From: Cryobacterium sp. MP_M3
Lineage (GTDB): Bacteria > Actinomycetota > Actinomycetes > Actinomycetales > Microbacteriaceae
Reading direction: 5' to 3'
Length of the DNA stretch: 64,000 bases
Assembly: GCF_015752155.1 (NCBI RefSeq)
Contig: NZ_JADOVI010000006.1
Span: forward strand, 1-64,000
In this document: one piece after another, positions 1 through 7,711 of the stretch
How positions within the stretch are numbered: position 1 is the stretch's first letter
Layout: the number at the start of each line of letters is the position of its first letter
The notes under the pieces: generated by a model
What the model was told of the DNA's origin: nothing
Seen by the model: the letters and a program-made list of their open reading frames with translations, nothing else
Databases searched by the model: none
Made by a program: the position numbers and the translations under genes

Positions 1-228
1 GTCCCTACCGGCGGCCTCAATCTCTGGGCCCGACTCCCCGACGCAACCAACCTCGAGCGCCTGGTCGCAGACTGCGAAGCCGCCGGAGTCATGATCGCCG
101 CAGGGTCCAGCTGGTTCCCTGCCGAACCCACCGGCCCCTTCATCAGACTCAACTACTCCGGCCCCAACCCCGGCGCATTCGCCGACGGAGCCCGCATCAT
201 CGGCCAGGCACTGACCTCAAACCACTGA
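1..228 (+). CDS. PLP-dependent aminotransferase-like protein, C-terminal part (gene starts before the window)
   Basis: Frame 1 is open from the first base and ends at TGA 226-228, giving 75 residues. The segment reads as the small domain of a fold-type I aminotransferase: TGGLNLWARLP near the start, then AGVMIAAGSSWF, then FIRLNYSG close to the end. This order (substrate-side GG-x-N/F-x-W, then a basic FIRLN-type motif) is typical of class I/II aminotransferases and of the C-terminal half of MocR/PdxR-type GntR regulators. Which of the two it is cannot be decided, because the N-terminal DNA-binding or large domain is outside the window. No metabolic role can be assigned from the neighbours. 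Confidence 0.7.
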   Translation, partial: VPTGGLNLWARLPDATNLERLVADCEAAGVMIAAGSSWFPAEPTGPFIRLNYSGPNPGAFADGARIIGQALTSNH

Positions 229-386
229 CCTGGCACCAGTCCAACGAGCCTCGCCAGCTCGATCAGGTCACACCACGCGGAGCGAGGCCCAGCGCTGACA
301 GGCTGCCTTCGGCGTCCCATAGAAGGTTCCCGATTCGCTTCGGTAGTCGATGACGTTGATCAAGTACTGCCTGGCTCGATCCTCTC

Positions 387-986
387 TCAGGCGTAGTTGG
401 GGCGGCCAGTGGGCCGATAGGTGTGAGCGAGGACACCGGTCGGGAACGCCCGCGTGTCGACCAGTTCGAGCCCGAAGTCCTTGCCGTGCTGCGGGAACAG
501 CCGCAGCCCCTCGCCCACGATGACCGGGCACACGATGAGGTTGATTTCGTCGACGAGTTCGTTTTCGAGCAGCCAGCGCGCCAGCACGCCGCTGCCCACG
601 ACCACCAGCTCGCCGCCCGGCTGCGCCTTCAGCTCCCTGATGCCCGCCGCGATATCCCCCGAGATCACCGTCGTGTTCTTCCAGGCCGGATTGGTCAGGG
701 TGTTGGACACGACATACTTCGGCCGAGGATTCATCGCGCCTGAGTACGGGTTCGAGTCGTCGGCCTGACCGCCCCAATATCGTGCGAACAGTCCGTACGT
801 CCTGCGGCCGAGCAGAAACGCGTCCGCGCGCTGCCACGTTGAAGCGATGTACGCGGCCGACTCCTGATCGCCGGTCGGGATTGCCCAGCCGCCGCGCGTA
901 AAACCGGGATCGAGCTCGTCATTGTTGCCGCCGTTTGCCTGCATGACACCGTCAACGCTGACCTGGATCGAGATCGTGAGATTCAT
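387..986 (-). CDS. Dihydrofolate reductase / RibD C-terminal domain family protein
   Basis: 199 residues, ATG start at 986 with a GGGAG ribosome-binding site about 9 nt upstream. The N-terminus (MNLTISIQVSVDGVMQ) is the first strand and loop of the DHFR/RibD fold. LLGRRTYGLF near residue 58 and the Gly-rich VVGSGVLARWLLE near residue 128 are the two nucleotide-binding segments normal for the family. The C-terminal VCPVIVGEGLRLF motif is also diagnostic. These stand-alone proteins are NAD(P)H-dependent reductases of mostly unknown substrate and are common in Actinobacteria, often on accessory DNA. There is no folate or riboflavin gene beside it, so a housekeeping role is unlikely. Family assignment is firm; the substrate is unknown. 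Confidence 0.85.
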   Translation of the reverse strand: MNLTISIQVSVDGVMQANGGNNDELDPGFTRGGWAIPTGDQESAAYIASTWQRADAFLLGRRTYGLFARYWGGQADDSNPYSGAMNPRPKYVVSNTLTNPAWKNTTVISGDIAAGIRELKAQPGGELVVVGSGVLARWLLENELVDEINLIVCPVIVGEGLRLFPQHGKDFGLELVDTRAFPTGVLAHTYRPTGRPNYA

Positions 987-1330
987 GGTGTTGCTCCCTC
1001 GTTCCGAGTCACCTCTGGTGGCGGCTTCACTACTTCAACGAACACGATCGACCCGATTCGACAATTGTTCCTCAAGACCGTCCGATTGTTTACACTTGCA
1101 GCGTTTGCCAGGGAGTCGAGAAACCGAGGGAAGAGATCAGCACCGGAGGGGAGTGGGCGACGACACCAAAGCTATCGCTATGAGCAGGTCTCGCAATAGG
1201 TTCGTCTGCGATCCCTGAGTGCGAGCACCAAGGCACTCCCCAGCTCACAACAACCGAGCATCGATAGATCCCCGATTGCGGGCCGACGAACTTCTTGGTG
1301 AACCGAACACTGGACGGATAATTTGTGACC
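987..1330. other. Intergenic region between divergent genes, no recognised element
   Basis: About 340 bases separate the divergent reductase gene and the gene at 1331. The stretch must hold both promoters, but I see no convincing -35/-10 pair, no hairpin followed by a T tract and no RNA gene. Short open frames here have atypical composition and no recognisable motif. Confidence 0.4.
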
Positions 1331-1996
1331 ATGACAGAGTATCGACGCCCCATGTTCCCAGTGGAGATCTACCGGGATGAGCAGGGCCGTCCGATTGACT
1401 ACGGCAATCGCTGGGGAGGAGCGTCTCCGCCCGAAGACGCGTATTCCCGTGTTAGTAATCTGCAGCGGTTCGCGCGGTTGCACGACGTCGCTGACGCACT
1501 GATCGAGTGGCTGCATACCACGTTCGACGTTGCCGTCGACGAAGCCCCAAACGCCGCTGCAGATCTTCTCCACATGCCAAATGAGGTCGTCCGTGCCGTA
1601 CGCGTCGTGCCTCGCAACCCGACAGCGGCACCGCTGACATTTGTCCTTACGCCGTTCCCGGGCGTCTACGTTCACGCGGGCCTGCTCAACGACTTCCACT
1701 TCCCGGTGTGCGGCTGTGATGCCTGTGACGAAGATGTCCTGAATCTGACGGAAGAGCTCGAATGGACCACCCGCACCGTCGTGTCAGGTGGTTATTCTGA
1801 GCGATTCGATGCCGGGCGTGGTGACTGGATTGAATACCGGCTCGAGGAGCCAGGGGTCGGTATGCGATCCGGACGCAGCCGCACCGAGGACATGCCCGTG
1901 GACCGGGTCAAGTCCGCGCGAACCGCGCTACCGCCTGCCGGTCCGTGGTCCCCCTGGCCATTACGTCCGAAGGGTGAAGCCGACGCTCTCGGCTGA
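1331..1996 (+). CDS. Conserved actinobacterial hypothetical protein (DUF6226-like)
   Basis: 221 residues from ATG 1331. A GTG two codons upstream (1325) is an alternative start, and neither has a clear ribosome-binding site. The N-terminus (EYRRPMFPVEIYRDEQGRPI) and the central VCGCDACDED segment around residues 128-137, with C-x-C-x-x-C spacing, resemble a family of unknown function seen in Actinobacteria as DUF6226. I make that family call from memory of its general features. The close Cys residues could bind a metal, but this is not established. No signal peptide or membrane segment is visible. The last roughly 40 residues are Arg/Pro rich and may not be well folded. It stands alone, and its function is unknown. 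Confidence 0.6.
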   Translation: MTEYRRPMFPVEIYRDEQGRPIDYGNRWGGASPPEDAYSRVSNLQRFARLHDVADALIEWLHTTFDVAVDEAPNAAADLLHMPNEVVRAVRVVPRNPTAAPLTFVLTPFPGVYVHAGLLNDFHFPVCGCDACDEDVLNLTEELEWTTRTVVSGGYSERFDAGRGDWIEYRLEEPGVGMRSGRSRTEDMPVDRVKSARTALPPAGPWSPWPLRPKGEADALG

Positions 1997-2178
1997 TCGC
2001 CCGAGCCTGCTGTCCCGGTCAGGGTTCCCTTGTGGGACGACAGAAAAGGCCGACGTCAGTGGATGAGCCGCGCGGGCGCGTGCGGAAGTGACACGTTCCA
2101 ACGTGCGGAATGGCCACGGTGCAGTTTGACTGTTCCGACATTGAGCTACATGACCGGGCGCAATAAGCACAAGGTTGT

Positions 2179-3369
2179 CTACAAGGGCGGCGCCAGCCGC
2201 TGCAGCACCGTCGCTGTCTCCGACTTCACCGTATGGTCGGGCTCCGCGTAGTGCGCCTTTGTCGTCGACGTCGAGGTGTGTCCGAGCACATCGGCCGCAG
2301 TCTGCATACCGAGTTCGTGGGCAAGGAGCGTCGCGCCCGTTCGACGAAACGCGTGAGGAGTGATGTCCATGCCCCCAAGGCCGGCGTTCCGCAGAATCGC
2401 TCGGAAGGTGCGCCTGACGTTATACGGCGTGAGCGGCGTGCCGTTCCGTGTGAAGAACAGCAGGTGCTCTTCGTCCTCCGGGTCGATGAGCTCCAAGCGT
2501 CCGCGGATCACATCGGCCGCGAACTGCGGCAGGGCAATGACACGGTTCGACTCGTGCGTCTTGGGATGCTCCTGACGAAAAACGCTGGCGCCGTTGTGCA
2601 CGACGAGCGTTCCGGTGATACTCACCCGCGGCGGGTCCGCGGCCAGGTCTACATCGCACTGGCGAATTGCGAGTGCCTCGCCAATGCGCGTCGCTTTGCC
2701 GAGCATCACCTCGATGATGTCGCGCACCTGCCCGTCTGACTTCGGTCCGTGCGTGCCCTCCCCTGTTCGCCATTCGCGGGCCGCGAGGCGGATTGCGGCT
2801 ATTTGTTCCGGCGTGAGCGCCTTTGGTGTGTGCGGGGGCGTTCTCATCCGAGAAGTTTCCTTGACAGGGTTGCGCGAAATAATCTCACGCCGCACCGCGA
2901 ACGCCATGATCATGTTGAGAATCGTCTTGGAGTGCTTCGCCCGCGTGAACGACTTCTCCCTTTGCACCTTCAGGAACTTCTCGATGCGGCCCACGGTCAC
3001 CTCGCGAACCGTGAAGTTGTCAAAGAACGGAAGCACGAGAACTCGCAGCGAGCGCTGGTAGGTGTCCTTGGTCCCTTGGGTGCGGTCTACGTCGAGTTTC
3101 ACGTCCTCCAGCCAGGCCGCCGCGAGTAACGGAAACGGTGAACTCGCGTTCAACGAGTCTCCCGCGCCACCGGCGCGCATCCGCTCAGCCAGGTCAACCT
3201 TGAGAGCTGCCTGCGCGGCGTTGCTGCTGGACCTGGTAGCGCCGACTTGCCGCGTCTGACCGTCCCAATCGCGAAAGACAGTCGTCGCCCGAAACCTTCC
3301 CGGACCGACCTTCGTCGTCGTGATCGAGCCGAACGTACTGATCGGCAGTCGCGGGCGTCCGGCCATCAT
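2179..3369 (-). CDS. Tyrosine recombinase / phage-type integrase
   Basis: 396 residues from ATG 3369. The frame stays open further upstream, but those residues run through the out-of-frame excisionase gene. The N-terminal arm-binding region (about 1-70) is followed by a SAM-like core-binding domain (about 80-190) and a catalytic domain with the expected residues: Arg near 228 in ATRIGEAL, His339 and Arg342 in PHAFRRTG, His364 in LGHT and nucleophile Tyr374 in KAHYAEP. It should catalyse integration into and excision from the adjacent tRNA gene. The ATGATGG start overlaps the stop of the upstream excisionase frame, so the two genes are translationally coupled. The full set of catalytic residues suggests an active enzyme. 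Confidence 0.93.
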   Translation of the reverse strand: MMAGRPRLPISTFGSITTTKVGPGRFRATTVFRDWDGQTRQVGATRSSSNAAQAALKVDLAERMRAGGAGDSLNASSPFPLLAAAWLEDVKLDVDRTQGTKDTYQRSLRVLVLPFFDNFTVREVTVGRIEKFLKVQREKSFTRAKHSKTILNMIMAFAVRREIISRNPVKETSRMRTPPHTPKALTPEQIAAIRLAAREWRTGEGTHGPKSDGQVRDIIEVMLGKATRIGEALAIRQCDVDLAADPPRVSITGTLVVHNGASVFRQEHPKTHESNRVIALPQFAADVIRGRLELIDPEDEEHLLFFTRNGTPLTPYNVRRTFRAILRNAGLGGMDITPHAFRRTGATLLAHELGMQTAADVLGHTSTSTTKAHYAEPDHTVKSETATVLQRLAPPL

Positions 3370-3607
3370 CGGTCGCCCCGCTGGGCGCCCAACGACACTA
3401 CTGGCTCGTGGAGACCGTCGAGCCAGTGAACAACATCGGAGACGCGGTAGCGGATCTCCCGGCCGACTCGAATGCCGGGGGGGGGGGGCCGCGGCCGTCG
3501 GTGCGCAGATCATAGATGGCCTGCACGTGCACGCCAAGATATTCGGCGAGCTCGCTCGTGGTGAGTACTGGCTCGAGGCCGAGCCCGGAGAGTAGTTCCG
3601 CATTCAT
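3366..3607 (-). pseudogene. AlpA/excisionase-type HTH protein, frameshifted in a 12-G run
   Basis: From ATG 3607 the protein reads MNAELLSGLGLEPVLTTSEL and continues with AEYLGVHVQAIYDLR, a MerR/AlpA-type helix-turn-helix of the excisionase family that directs recombination or regulates the integrase. After TDGRG the frame meets an uninterrupted run of 12 G on the plus strand (3477-3488) and goes into a nonsense tail. A different phase restores a normal family C-terminus (GIRVGREIRYRV, then VVHWLDG) ending at TGA 3366-3368, which overlaps the integrase ATG. The family match on both sides of the run is clear. Whether the shift is real, slippage-prone or a sequencing error cannot be told here. 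Confidence 0.75.
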
Positions 3608-3696
3608 AACTCGTAGGTGTTCGAGGTCACCCCAGCTCACTCGAACCGGGTCGTGCACCTTCTCTACGAGCCCCCAAAGAAGGCGGTCGCTGAGCA

Positions 3697-3718
3697 ATAA
3701 ACAATGTATAAACAATGT
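3697..3718. repeat. Tandem 11-bp repeats, candidate integrase arm sites, set A
   Basis: Two perfect, immediately adjacent copies of ATAAACAATGT, followed by a TATCAAGTCTTG segment. They lie between the excisionase start and the tRNA-like 3' fragment at 3779, where tyrosine integrases usually have arm-type binding sites. The same arrangement with diverged sequence recurs at 3948-3969 and 8877-8898. Confidence 0.55.
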
Positions 3719-3778
3719 ATGTATCAAGTCTTGCCCCTTCAATGAGGACAAGAAACCCTGATCAGATCAATTTACGAG

Positions 3779-3815
3779 TAGGGCGGCTGGGACTTGAACC
3801 CAGGACCGACGGATT
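3779..3815 (-). other. Displaced 3' end of a CAT-anticodon tRNA, candidate attachment site
   Basis: 37 bases match the 3' half of the intact tRNA gene at 9057-9130 except at two positions. These two are partners in the T-stem (C-G in the intact tRNA, T-A here), so pairing is kept. The match stops at the anticodon stem, as expected for an att core. It lies directly next to the integrase/excisionase genes. The best reading is an attachment-site copy left by integration at the tRNA 3' end. Confidence 0.75.
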
Positions 3816-3947
3816 CCGACGGCCCCGCTAAACGTCTCGACCCAAGCGTCGCGACCTCGACTGATCTAGATCTGACCGGGAGTTCCTTGCAATTTCGGGT
3901 TCAATTCCATCGACACACCTCGACATACCTCGGCCTAGTTCGGCGCA

Positions 3948-3969
3948 ATAATCGGTGCATAAACGTGCG
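3948..3969. repeat. Tandem 11-bp repeats, candidate arm sites, set B
   Basis: ATAATCGGTGC is followed at once by ATAAACGTGCG, then by GCATCAAATCTCG. The spacing and consensus match sets A and C. No integrase gene accompanies this set. It is probably the footprint of another element end, now isolated between the att fragment and the sigma factor gene. The rest of 3816-4149 holds no gene that I can recognise. Confidence 0.45.
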
Positions 3970-4149
3970 CGCATCAAATCTCGGTCGCCCGGCAGGAGCC
4001 CGCAGACCTTGTCTGCTCACGGCTTCGCGCTGATGTCCTCCGAGAACCAATAGGCAGTGTTGCTTCGCCTCGAGGGACTCTTCGGAGCGATGCCCATCGG
4101 TTTGGACCCGTATGGCAAGAGGGAGCGAACGCGTCGAGGCGAGTCCGCC

Positions 4150-5403
4150 TCAGCGATCGACCCGCGCCTCCAGAAGGCGCCGCTCGGCGTCGTTCGCCGT
4201 GAGTTCCAGGGCGCGCAGGTCTTCGGCCATCGCCTCGTCCCGGCGGCCGAGGTGCCGGAGCATCCGCGCGCGCACGGCGTGCCAGAGGTGGTACCCCGTG
4301 AGGGCGCCTCGGAGCGCATCCACCTCGTCCAGTGCCCCCTGCGGTCCATCGACCTCAGCGAGCGCCACCGTGCGGTTCAGCCGTACGATCGGCGAGCGGT
4401 CGTACGCCAGCAACATGTTGTAGAGCGTGAGCACCTGGAGCCAGTCGGTGTCGCCGCCGTCGCGTGTGTCGGAGTGGCATGCGGCGATCGCCGCGTGTAG
4501 CTGCCAGCGCCCCGGGCGTCGTAGCATCGCCGCCTTCTCGAGCACGGCCTGCGCCTCGGCGATCAGTCGGCGATCCCACCGCGCCCGGTCCTGATCGGCG
4601 AGCAGGACGAGCTCTCCATCGACGGCGCGTGCCCCTTCGCGTGCTCGGTGGAACAGCAACAGTGCGAGCAGTCCCTGCGCCTCCGCCTCGCGCGGCAGTT
4701 CGTGTGCGACGACGCGCGCGAGCCACAGGGCGTCGTCGGCGAAATCGCGGTCCGCGGCCGCGTCTCCGCCCGCGACGAGGTGGGCCTCGCTGTACATCAC
4801 GGAGACGACGGTCAGGACGATATCCAGGCGCGCGGCCCGCTCGGATCCCTCGGGGATCCGCAGGGGGATGCCGGCGGTACCGATCTTTCGCTTGGCTCGC
4901 ACGATCCGCTGCGCGACCGTCGATTCCGGGGTCAGGGTGGCACGCGCGATCTGCGTGGTCGTGAGGCCGCAGATCGCGCGGAGCGTCAAAGCGAGCTGCG
5001 CGTCCGGGGAGATATCGGGGTGACAGCAGCCGAACAGGAGCGGCAGTCGCTCGTCGGGCTCACCGGTGCCGGAGAGCGGTGCGGCCTCGGCCGGATCGGC
5101 GAGCAGGGCCAGCTTCTCGCGGTACCGCTTCTCGCGCCGCAGCCGGTCGAGGGCGTTGTGGCGGGCCGCCTGCGTCAGCCATCCCCCGGGGTTGGGGGGC
5201 ACCCCGGCCGTGCGCCACTGGCGCACGGCCTCCTCGATCGCCTCGGCGACCGACTCCTCTGCAAGGTCGAGGCTCCCGAGCCAACGCGTGAGCGCCGCGA
5301 CGATCCGCGCGGACTCCTCGCGGATCACCCTCGCGAGAAGTCGATCGGATGCCGCGGCGCGGGCCCGCCCCGACTCCGCTGCCGCGGCATCCGTTTCGTT
5401 CAC
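4150..5403 (-). CDS. ECF42-type RNA polymerase sigma factor with C-terminal helical-repeat extension
   Basis: 417 residues from GTG 5403 (VNETDAAAAES). The first ~180 residues carry sigma-2 (SARIVAALTRWLGSLDLAEE, then GWLTQAARHNALDRLRREKR) and sigma-4 (ICGLTTTQIARAT, then ESTVAQRIVRAKRKI). The remaining ~230 residues are the long helical extension (TLYNMLLAYDRSPIVRLNR, AMAEDLRALELTANDAERR) that defines the ECF42 group. Group members sit next to DGPF/YCII proteins and have no classical anti-sigma factor, and here such a gene lies 14 nt upstream. The group probably controls its own locus, perhaps in response to stress; the signal is not known. The frame is intact. Confidence 0.9.
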   Translation of the reverse strand: MNETDAAAAESGRARAAASDRLLARVIREESARIVAALTRWLGSLDLAEESVAEAIEEAVRQWRTAGVPPNPGGWLTQAARHNALDRLRREKRYREKLALLADPAEAAPLSGTGEPDERLPLLFGCCHPDISPDAQLALTLRAICGLTTTQIARATLTPESTVAQRIVRAKRKIGTAGIPLRIPEGSERAARLDIVLTVVSVMYSEAHLVAGGDAAADRDFADDALWLARVVAHELPREAEAQGLLALLLFHRAREGARAVDGELVLLADQDRARWDRRLIAEAQAVLEKAAMLRRPGRWQLHAAIAACHSDTRDGGDTDWLQVLTLYNMLLAYDRSPIVRLNRTVALAEVDGPQGALDEVDALRGALTGYHLWHAVRARMLRHLGRRDEAMAEDLRALELTANDAERRLLEARVDR

Positions 5404-5417
5404 GGCTCGATGTGGCT

Positions 5418-5768
5418 TTAGTAGACGATGATCGGGCGGATCTCGACCGAAACTCCGGGCAGCTCGAGCAGCGGCCACGTCTTGACTATGGCTATCGCCG
5501 CGTCGAGGTCGGGCACGTCGATCACCTGGAATCCGCCGATGACCTCCTTCGCCTCCGAGAACGGACCGTCGGCCACGACCGGCCCGTCGCCGCCGTACGT
5601 GACCGTGGTCGCGGTGGTGACCGGCTGCAGCTGGGCGCCGGACTCCGTCATCACCTCGCGGTTCGTACCGAACCAGTCGTAGGTGCGGCCATAGACCTGC
5701 TCGGCGTGCTCAGGCGACACCGCTGCGTCGAGTTCGGGCGTGGTTGTGAACATGATGACGTACTTCAA
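5418..5768 (-). CDS. YCII-related / DGPF-domain protein
   Basis: 116 residues from TTG 5768, which is preceded by AAAGGA at suitable spacing. The YCII-type ferredoxin-like fold is recognised by the N-terminal strand (KYVIMFTTTPE), the DGPF motif at residues 67-70 inside VVADGPFSEAKEVIGGF, and the C-terminal VEIRPIIVY. DGPF proteins are the fixed genomic partners of ECF42 sigma factors, and this gene is 14 nt upstream of one and surely co-transcribed. The biochemical role is unknown. Proposals include binding a small ligand that informs the sigma factor. Confidence 0.9.
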   Translation of the reverse strand: MKYVIMFTTTPELDAAVSPEHAEQVYGRTYDWFGTNREVMTESGAQLQPVTTATTVTYGGDGPVVADGPFSEAKEVIGGFQVIDVPDLDAAIAIVKTWPLLELPGVSVEIRPIIVY

Positions 5769-5783
5769 GGTCGTGTCCTTTCG

Positions 5784-5935
5784 TTATGGGAACTGTTTCA
5801 TCCCTCCAGCGAACGGGCAAGCCCGAATTCGACACGATCCGCGGAATCCGCGTCCGAAGAGCGATAGCGGGCTGAAGATGGCGGCCAGGATCAGGATGGC
5901 GCCCATTCCGATCAGCGCGATCACCACCACGCTGT
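5784..5935 (-). pseudogene. C-terminal remnant of a membrane protein, cut by the IS fragment
   Basis: One minus frame ending at TAA 5784-5786 reads as a hydrophobic helix (VVVIALIGMGAILILAAIF) followed by a polar tail. It has no start of its own and runs into the transposase-like fragment that begins near 5937. It looks like the last membrane segment of a truncated gene. The family cannot be identified, and the hydrophobic run could be chance. Confidence 0.25.
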
Positions 5936-5936
5936 G

Positions 5937-6066
5937 TGTTGCGCCCTGGGTTTAATGGAGGTTCTTGATCCCCTGAAAGGTTGAGAATCATGGTGAATAA
6001 GAAGTACCCGGAGGAGTTGAAGGAGAGGGCTGTGCGTCTGGTGCTCGCGTCTCAGAGCGAGACTGA
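5937..6066 (+). mobile_element. IS3-family orfA fragment (5' end only)
   Basis: ATG 5990 opens MVNKKYPEELKERAVRLVL, the standard N-terminus of IS3-family OrfA transposases (HTH_Tnp_1 type). The similarity ends after about 25 residues, where the sequence switches to the truncated sigma gene on the opposite strand. The upstream CTGGGTTTAATGGAGGTTC stretch may be the left end of the element. OrfB is absent, so this is a dead remnant that marks a deletion junction. Confidence 0.65.
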
Positions 6067-6232
6067 CGTACGCCTCCTGCGCGCACTTCCTCGGCGACGT
6101 CCAGGTCGTCGGTGACGCGCACTGTGGCGGACAGCACGAAGGCCCACTCGGAGCGGTGGGCCTTGGCCAGCGCGGCAGCGACCGCGTCCGCCCGTATGGC
6201 GGACGCGGTCGGCTCGTCGCTGGGAGCGATCA
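6066..6232 (-). pseudogene. Truncated and frameshifted ECF42-type sigma factor (second copy)
   Basis: The frame just after the second DGPF gene reads VAAALAKAHRSEWAFVLSA, then TVRVTDDLDVAEE, the sigma-2 start of an ECF42 protein. After AEE one extra base shifts the frame; skipping it gives CAQEAY, the normal family continuation. The sequence then ends at the IS fragment near 6066. Roughly 350 residues are missing, so the gene cannot work. No normal start codon is obvious, and translation was probably coupled to the stop at 6230. Confidence 0.75.
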
Positions 6233-6583
6233 GAACGGGCTTGTTGACGGGTCCACGATCGGGCGAACCTCGACGCCGCCGCCGGTGGCCGGGCACAGCT
6301 TGGCGAGCTCGATGGCGTGGTCGAGGTCGCGCGCCTCGACGGTGTAGTAGCCGAGGAGGGCCTCTGTGGATTCGACGAACGGGCCGTCCGTCACCGTGCC
6401 GACTTTGATCGTGGTGGCCCTCGTCACGGGCGCGAGCGCGCCCCCGCCCGTGATGGACCCACCGTGCTCGACGACCTGCTTGGTGAACACGTTGTGCGCG
6501 TCGACCACCGCGCCCCACCCCTCGGGCGGCATGGTCTCGTAATAGGAAGGGGCTTCGTAGATGAGGATCGCGTACTGGGTCAT
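6230..6583 (-). CDS. YCII-related / DGPF-domain protein, second copy
   Basis: 117 residues from ATG 6583 with a strong AGGAGGT ribosome-binding site 6 nt upstream. The N-terminal strand is MTQYAILIYEAP, the DGPF motif lies at residues 66-69 (TVTDGPFVESTEALLGYY), and the end is VEVRPIVDP. It differs clearly from the DGPF protein at 5418-5768, so this is a separate ECF42 unit and not a recent duplication. Its sigma partner just downstream is truncated, so it is now an orphan that may be expressed without a dedicated regulator. Confidence 0.88.
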   Translation of the reverse strand: MTQYAILIYEAPSYYETMPPEGWGAVVDAHNVFTKQVVEHGGSITGGGALAPVTRATTIKVGTVTDGPFVESTEALLGYYTVEARDLDHAIELAKLCPATGGGVEVRPIVDPSTSPF

Positions 6584-6889
6584 GAAATTACCTCCTGCAT
6601 TCGCGGGCCGGCCTGCCCGGCTCCGTCATAGTGACAGCGAACAACCTGCCGCCAAATCGACAGTCAGCCCGACTTTTCTTTGAGATTCTTTCGGCGCCGC
6701 CGACTTCGTGCGTGCCGGAGTCCGCTTTGCTTGCTGAAGTGGCTATTGTCCGACCGGCGCTGCTTGTCCGAGGAGTCGATGATCGACCTCTAGAACAAGC
6801 CCGACAATCAGAAGAAAGAGCTCGACACGCCGGCCGTCATTGACCAACTCAGACACCGCCCGCGCCCCGGGAGAGGATTGCGAAGACCC

Positions 6890-7054
6890 TGCACAACCAG
6901 TCCACCCCCACCGCCTCACCAGCCCCCGAACGATAGCCAGATACGCAGCGCCCTCAAACTCATCCATAACGGCGAAACCACCGCTCAGGTCGTCCGGGAC
7001 CTGGGGATTTCGCGCTCCACCTTCTACCGCCGTGCAGGAGAAATCTCGTCCTGA
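6890..7054 (+). pseudogene. C-terminal HTH remnant of a serine resolvase/invertase
   Basis: A frame ending at TGA 7052-7054 reads SQIRSALKLIHNGETTAQVV, then RDLGISRSTFYRRAGE. This is the C-terminal DNA-binding domain (HTH_7) of small serine recombinases such as Tn3-type resolvases. No catalytic N-terminal domain (Y-x-R-V-S motif) is found upstream in any frame, so only the last ~40-50 residues survive. From 6584 to 6890 I see nothing else recognisable. Confidence 0.55.
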
Positions 7055-7711
7055 TCACGCCCGCCGCGAGAATTGGTGCGACACGGAGCGATCACAGAAC
7101 ACCGCCAAAGAACGCCGAACTCCACATGTTCGTCGCCCTTGAATTCGGGGCAGTACGCGTTCAGGGTCCCTCTAACGGGCGCACGGCAGATCTAGGTCCA
7201 GGACATACGTCTGCGACGGACGGCCCAACAGCGAATGCGGGAATGGCTCTCCCCGCGGCCGCCAGCCGTTCTTTTCTTAGAGGTGCACGGCTCCGTGATG
7301 ATCGGCAAGAACGTGAAGGACAGACCGCTGATGGCCATGCTGAGCAAGGGCGGCTGTTGCTCCAGTTAGAAGTGCGTCGCCAACCCGGGCCCCTGGACGC
7401 CGGGAGCGACAGCGAGAAGACCGATGACAGGCGAGTCTGGTGGATCACTGGCCAGACCCGAACCCGGTTTCGTTGCGAGTACAACCCGACGAGCCCAGTG
7501 TCTGCATCCTCGGCCACGATCAACCCGCTTCGGTGATCGTTCAGCGCGTGGCGCGGCGCGGGTTCGTCTCCCGGAACGAAATCAAGCGGCCGAGCCGGGA
7601 AGACGACGCAATTACTGGAGGGAGAATTCTCGCGTGGCCAAGGAGTACCGAACCGATCGGTTGATCGCGACCAACGCCGCATTGATGGTTCCTGCGGGCG
7701 TCCATGACGAA
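7055..7711. other. Accessory stretch without a recognisable gene
   Basis: About 650 bases carry no frame with a known family motif. One short plus-strand frame (ATG 7235 to TAG 7369, 44 residues) has plausible composition in its second half, VHGSVMIGKNVKDRP, then a Cys-Cys end KGGCCSS. It has no ribosome-binding site and no match I can name. The region is probably decayed mobile DNA between the resolvase remnant and the HTH/nucleotidyltransferase module. Confidence 0.35.

Noticed and set aside
3880-3925. CGGGTTCAATTCC segment as a plus-strand tRNA or tmRNA gene end
   Set aside because: The T-loop-like string has no matching acceptor or D-arm nearby. It could be another decayed integration scar but gives no cloverleaf.
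7161-7682. 173-codon minus-strand frame in the accessory region
   Set aside because: Arg/Ser/Pro-rich composition, no ribosome-binding site and no domain; most likely chance.
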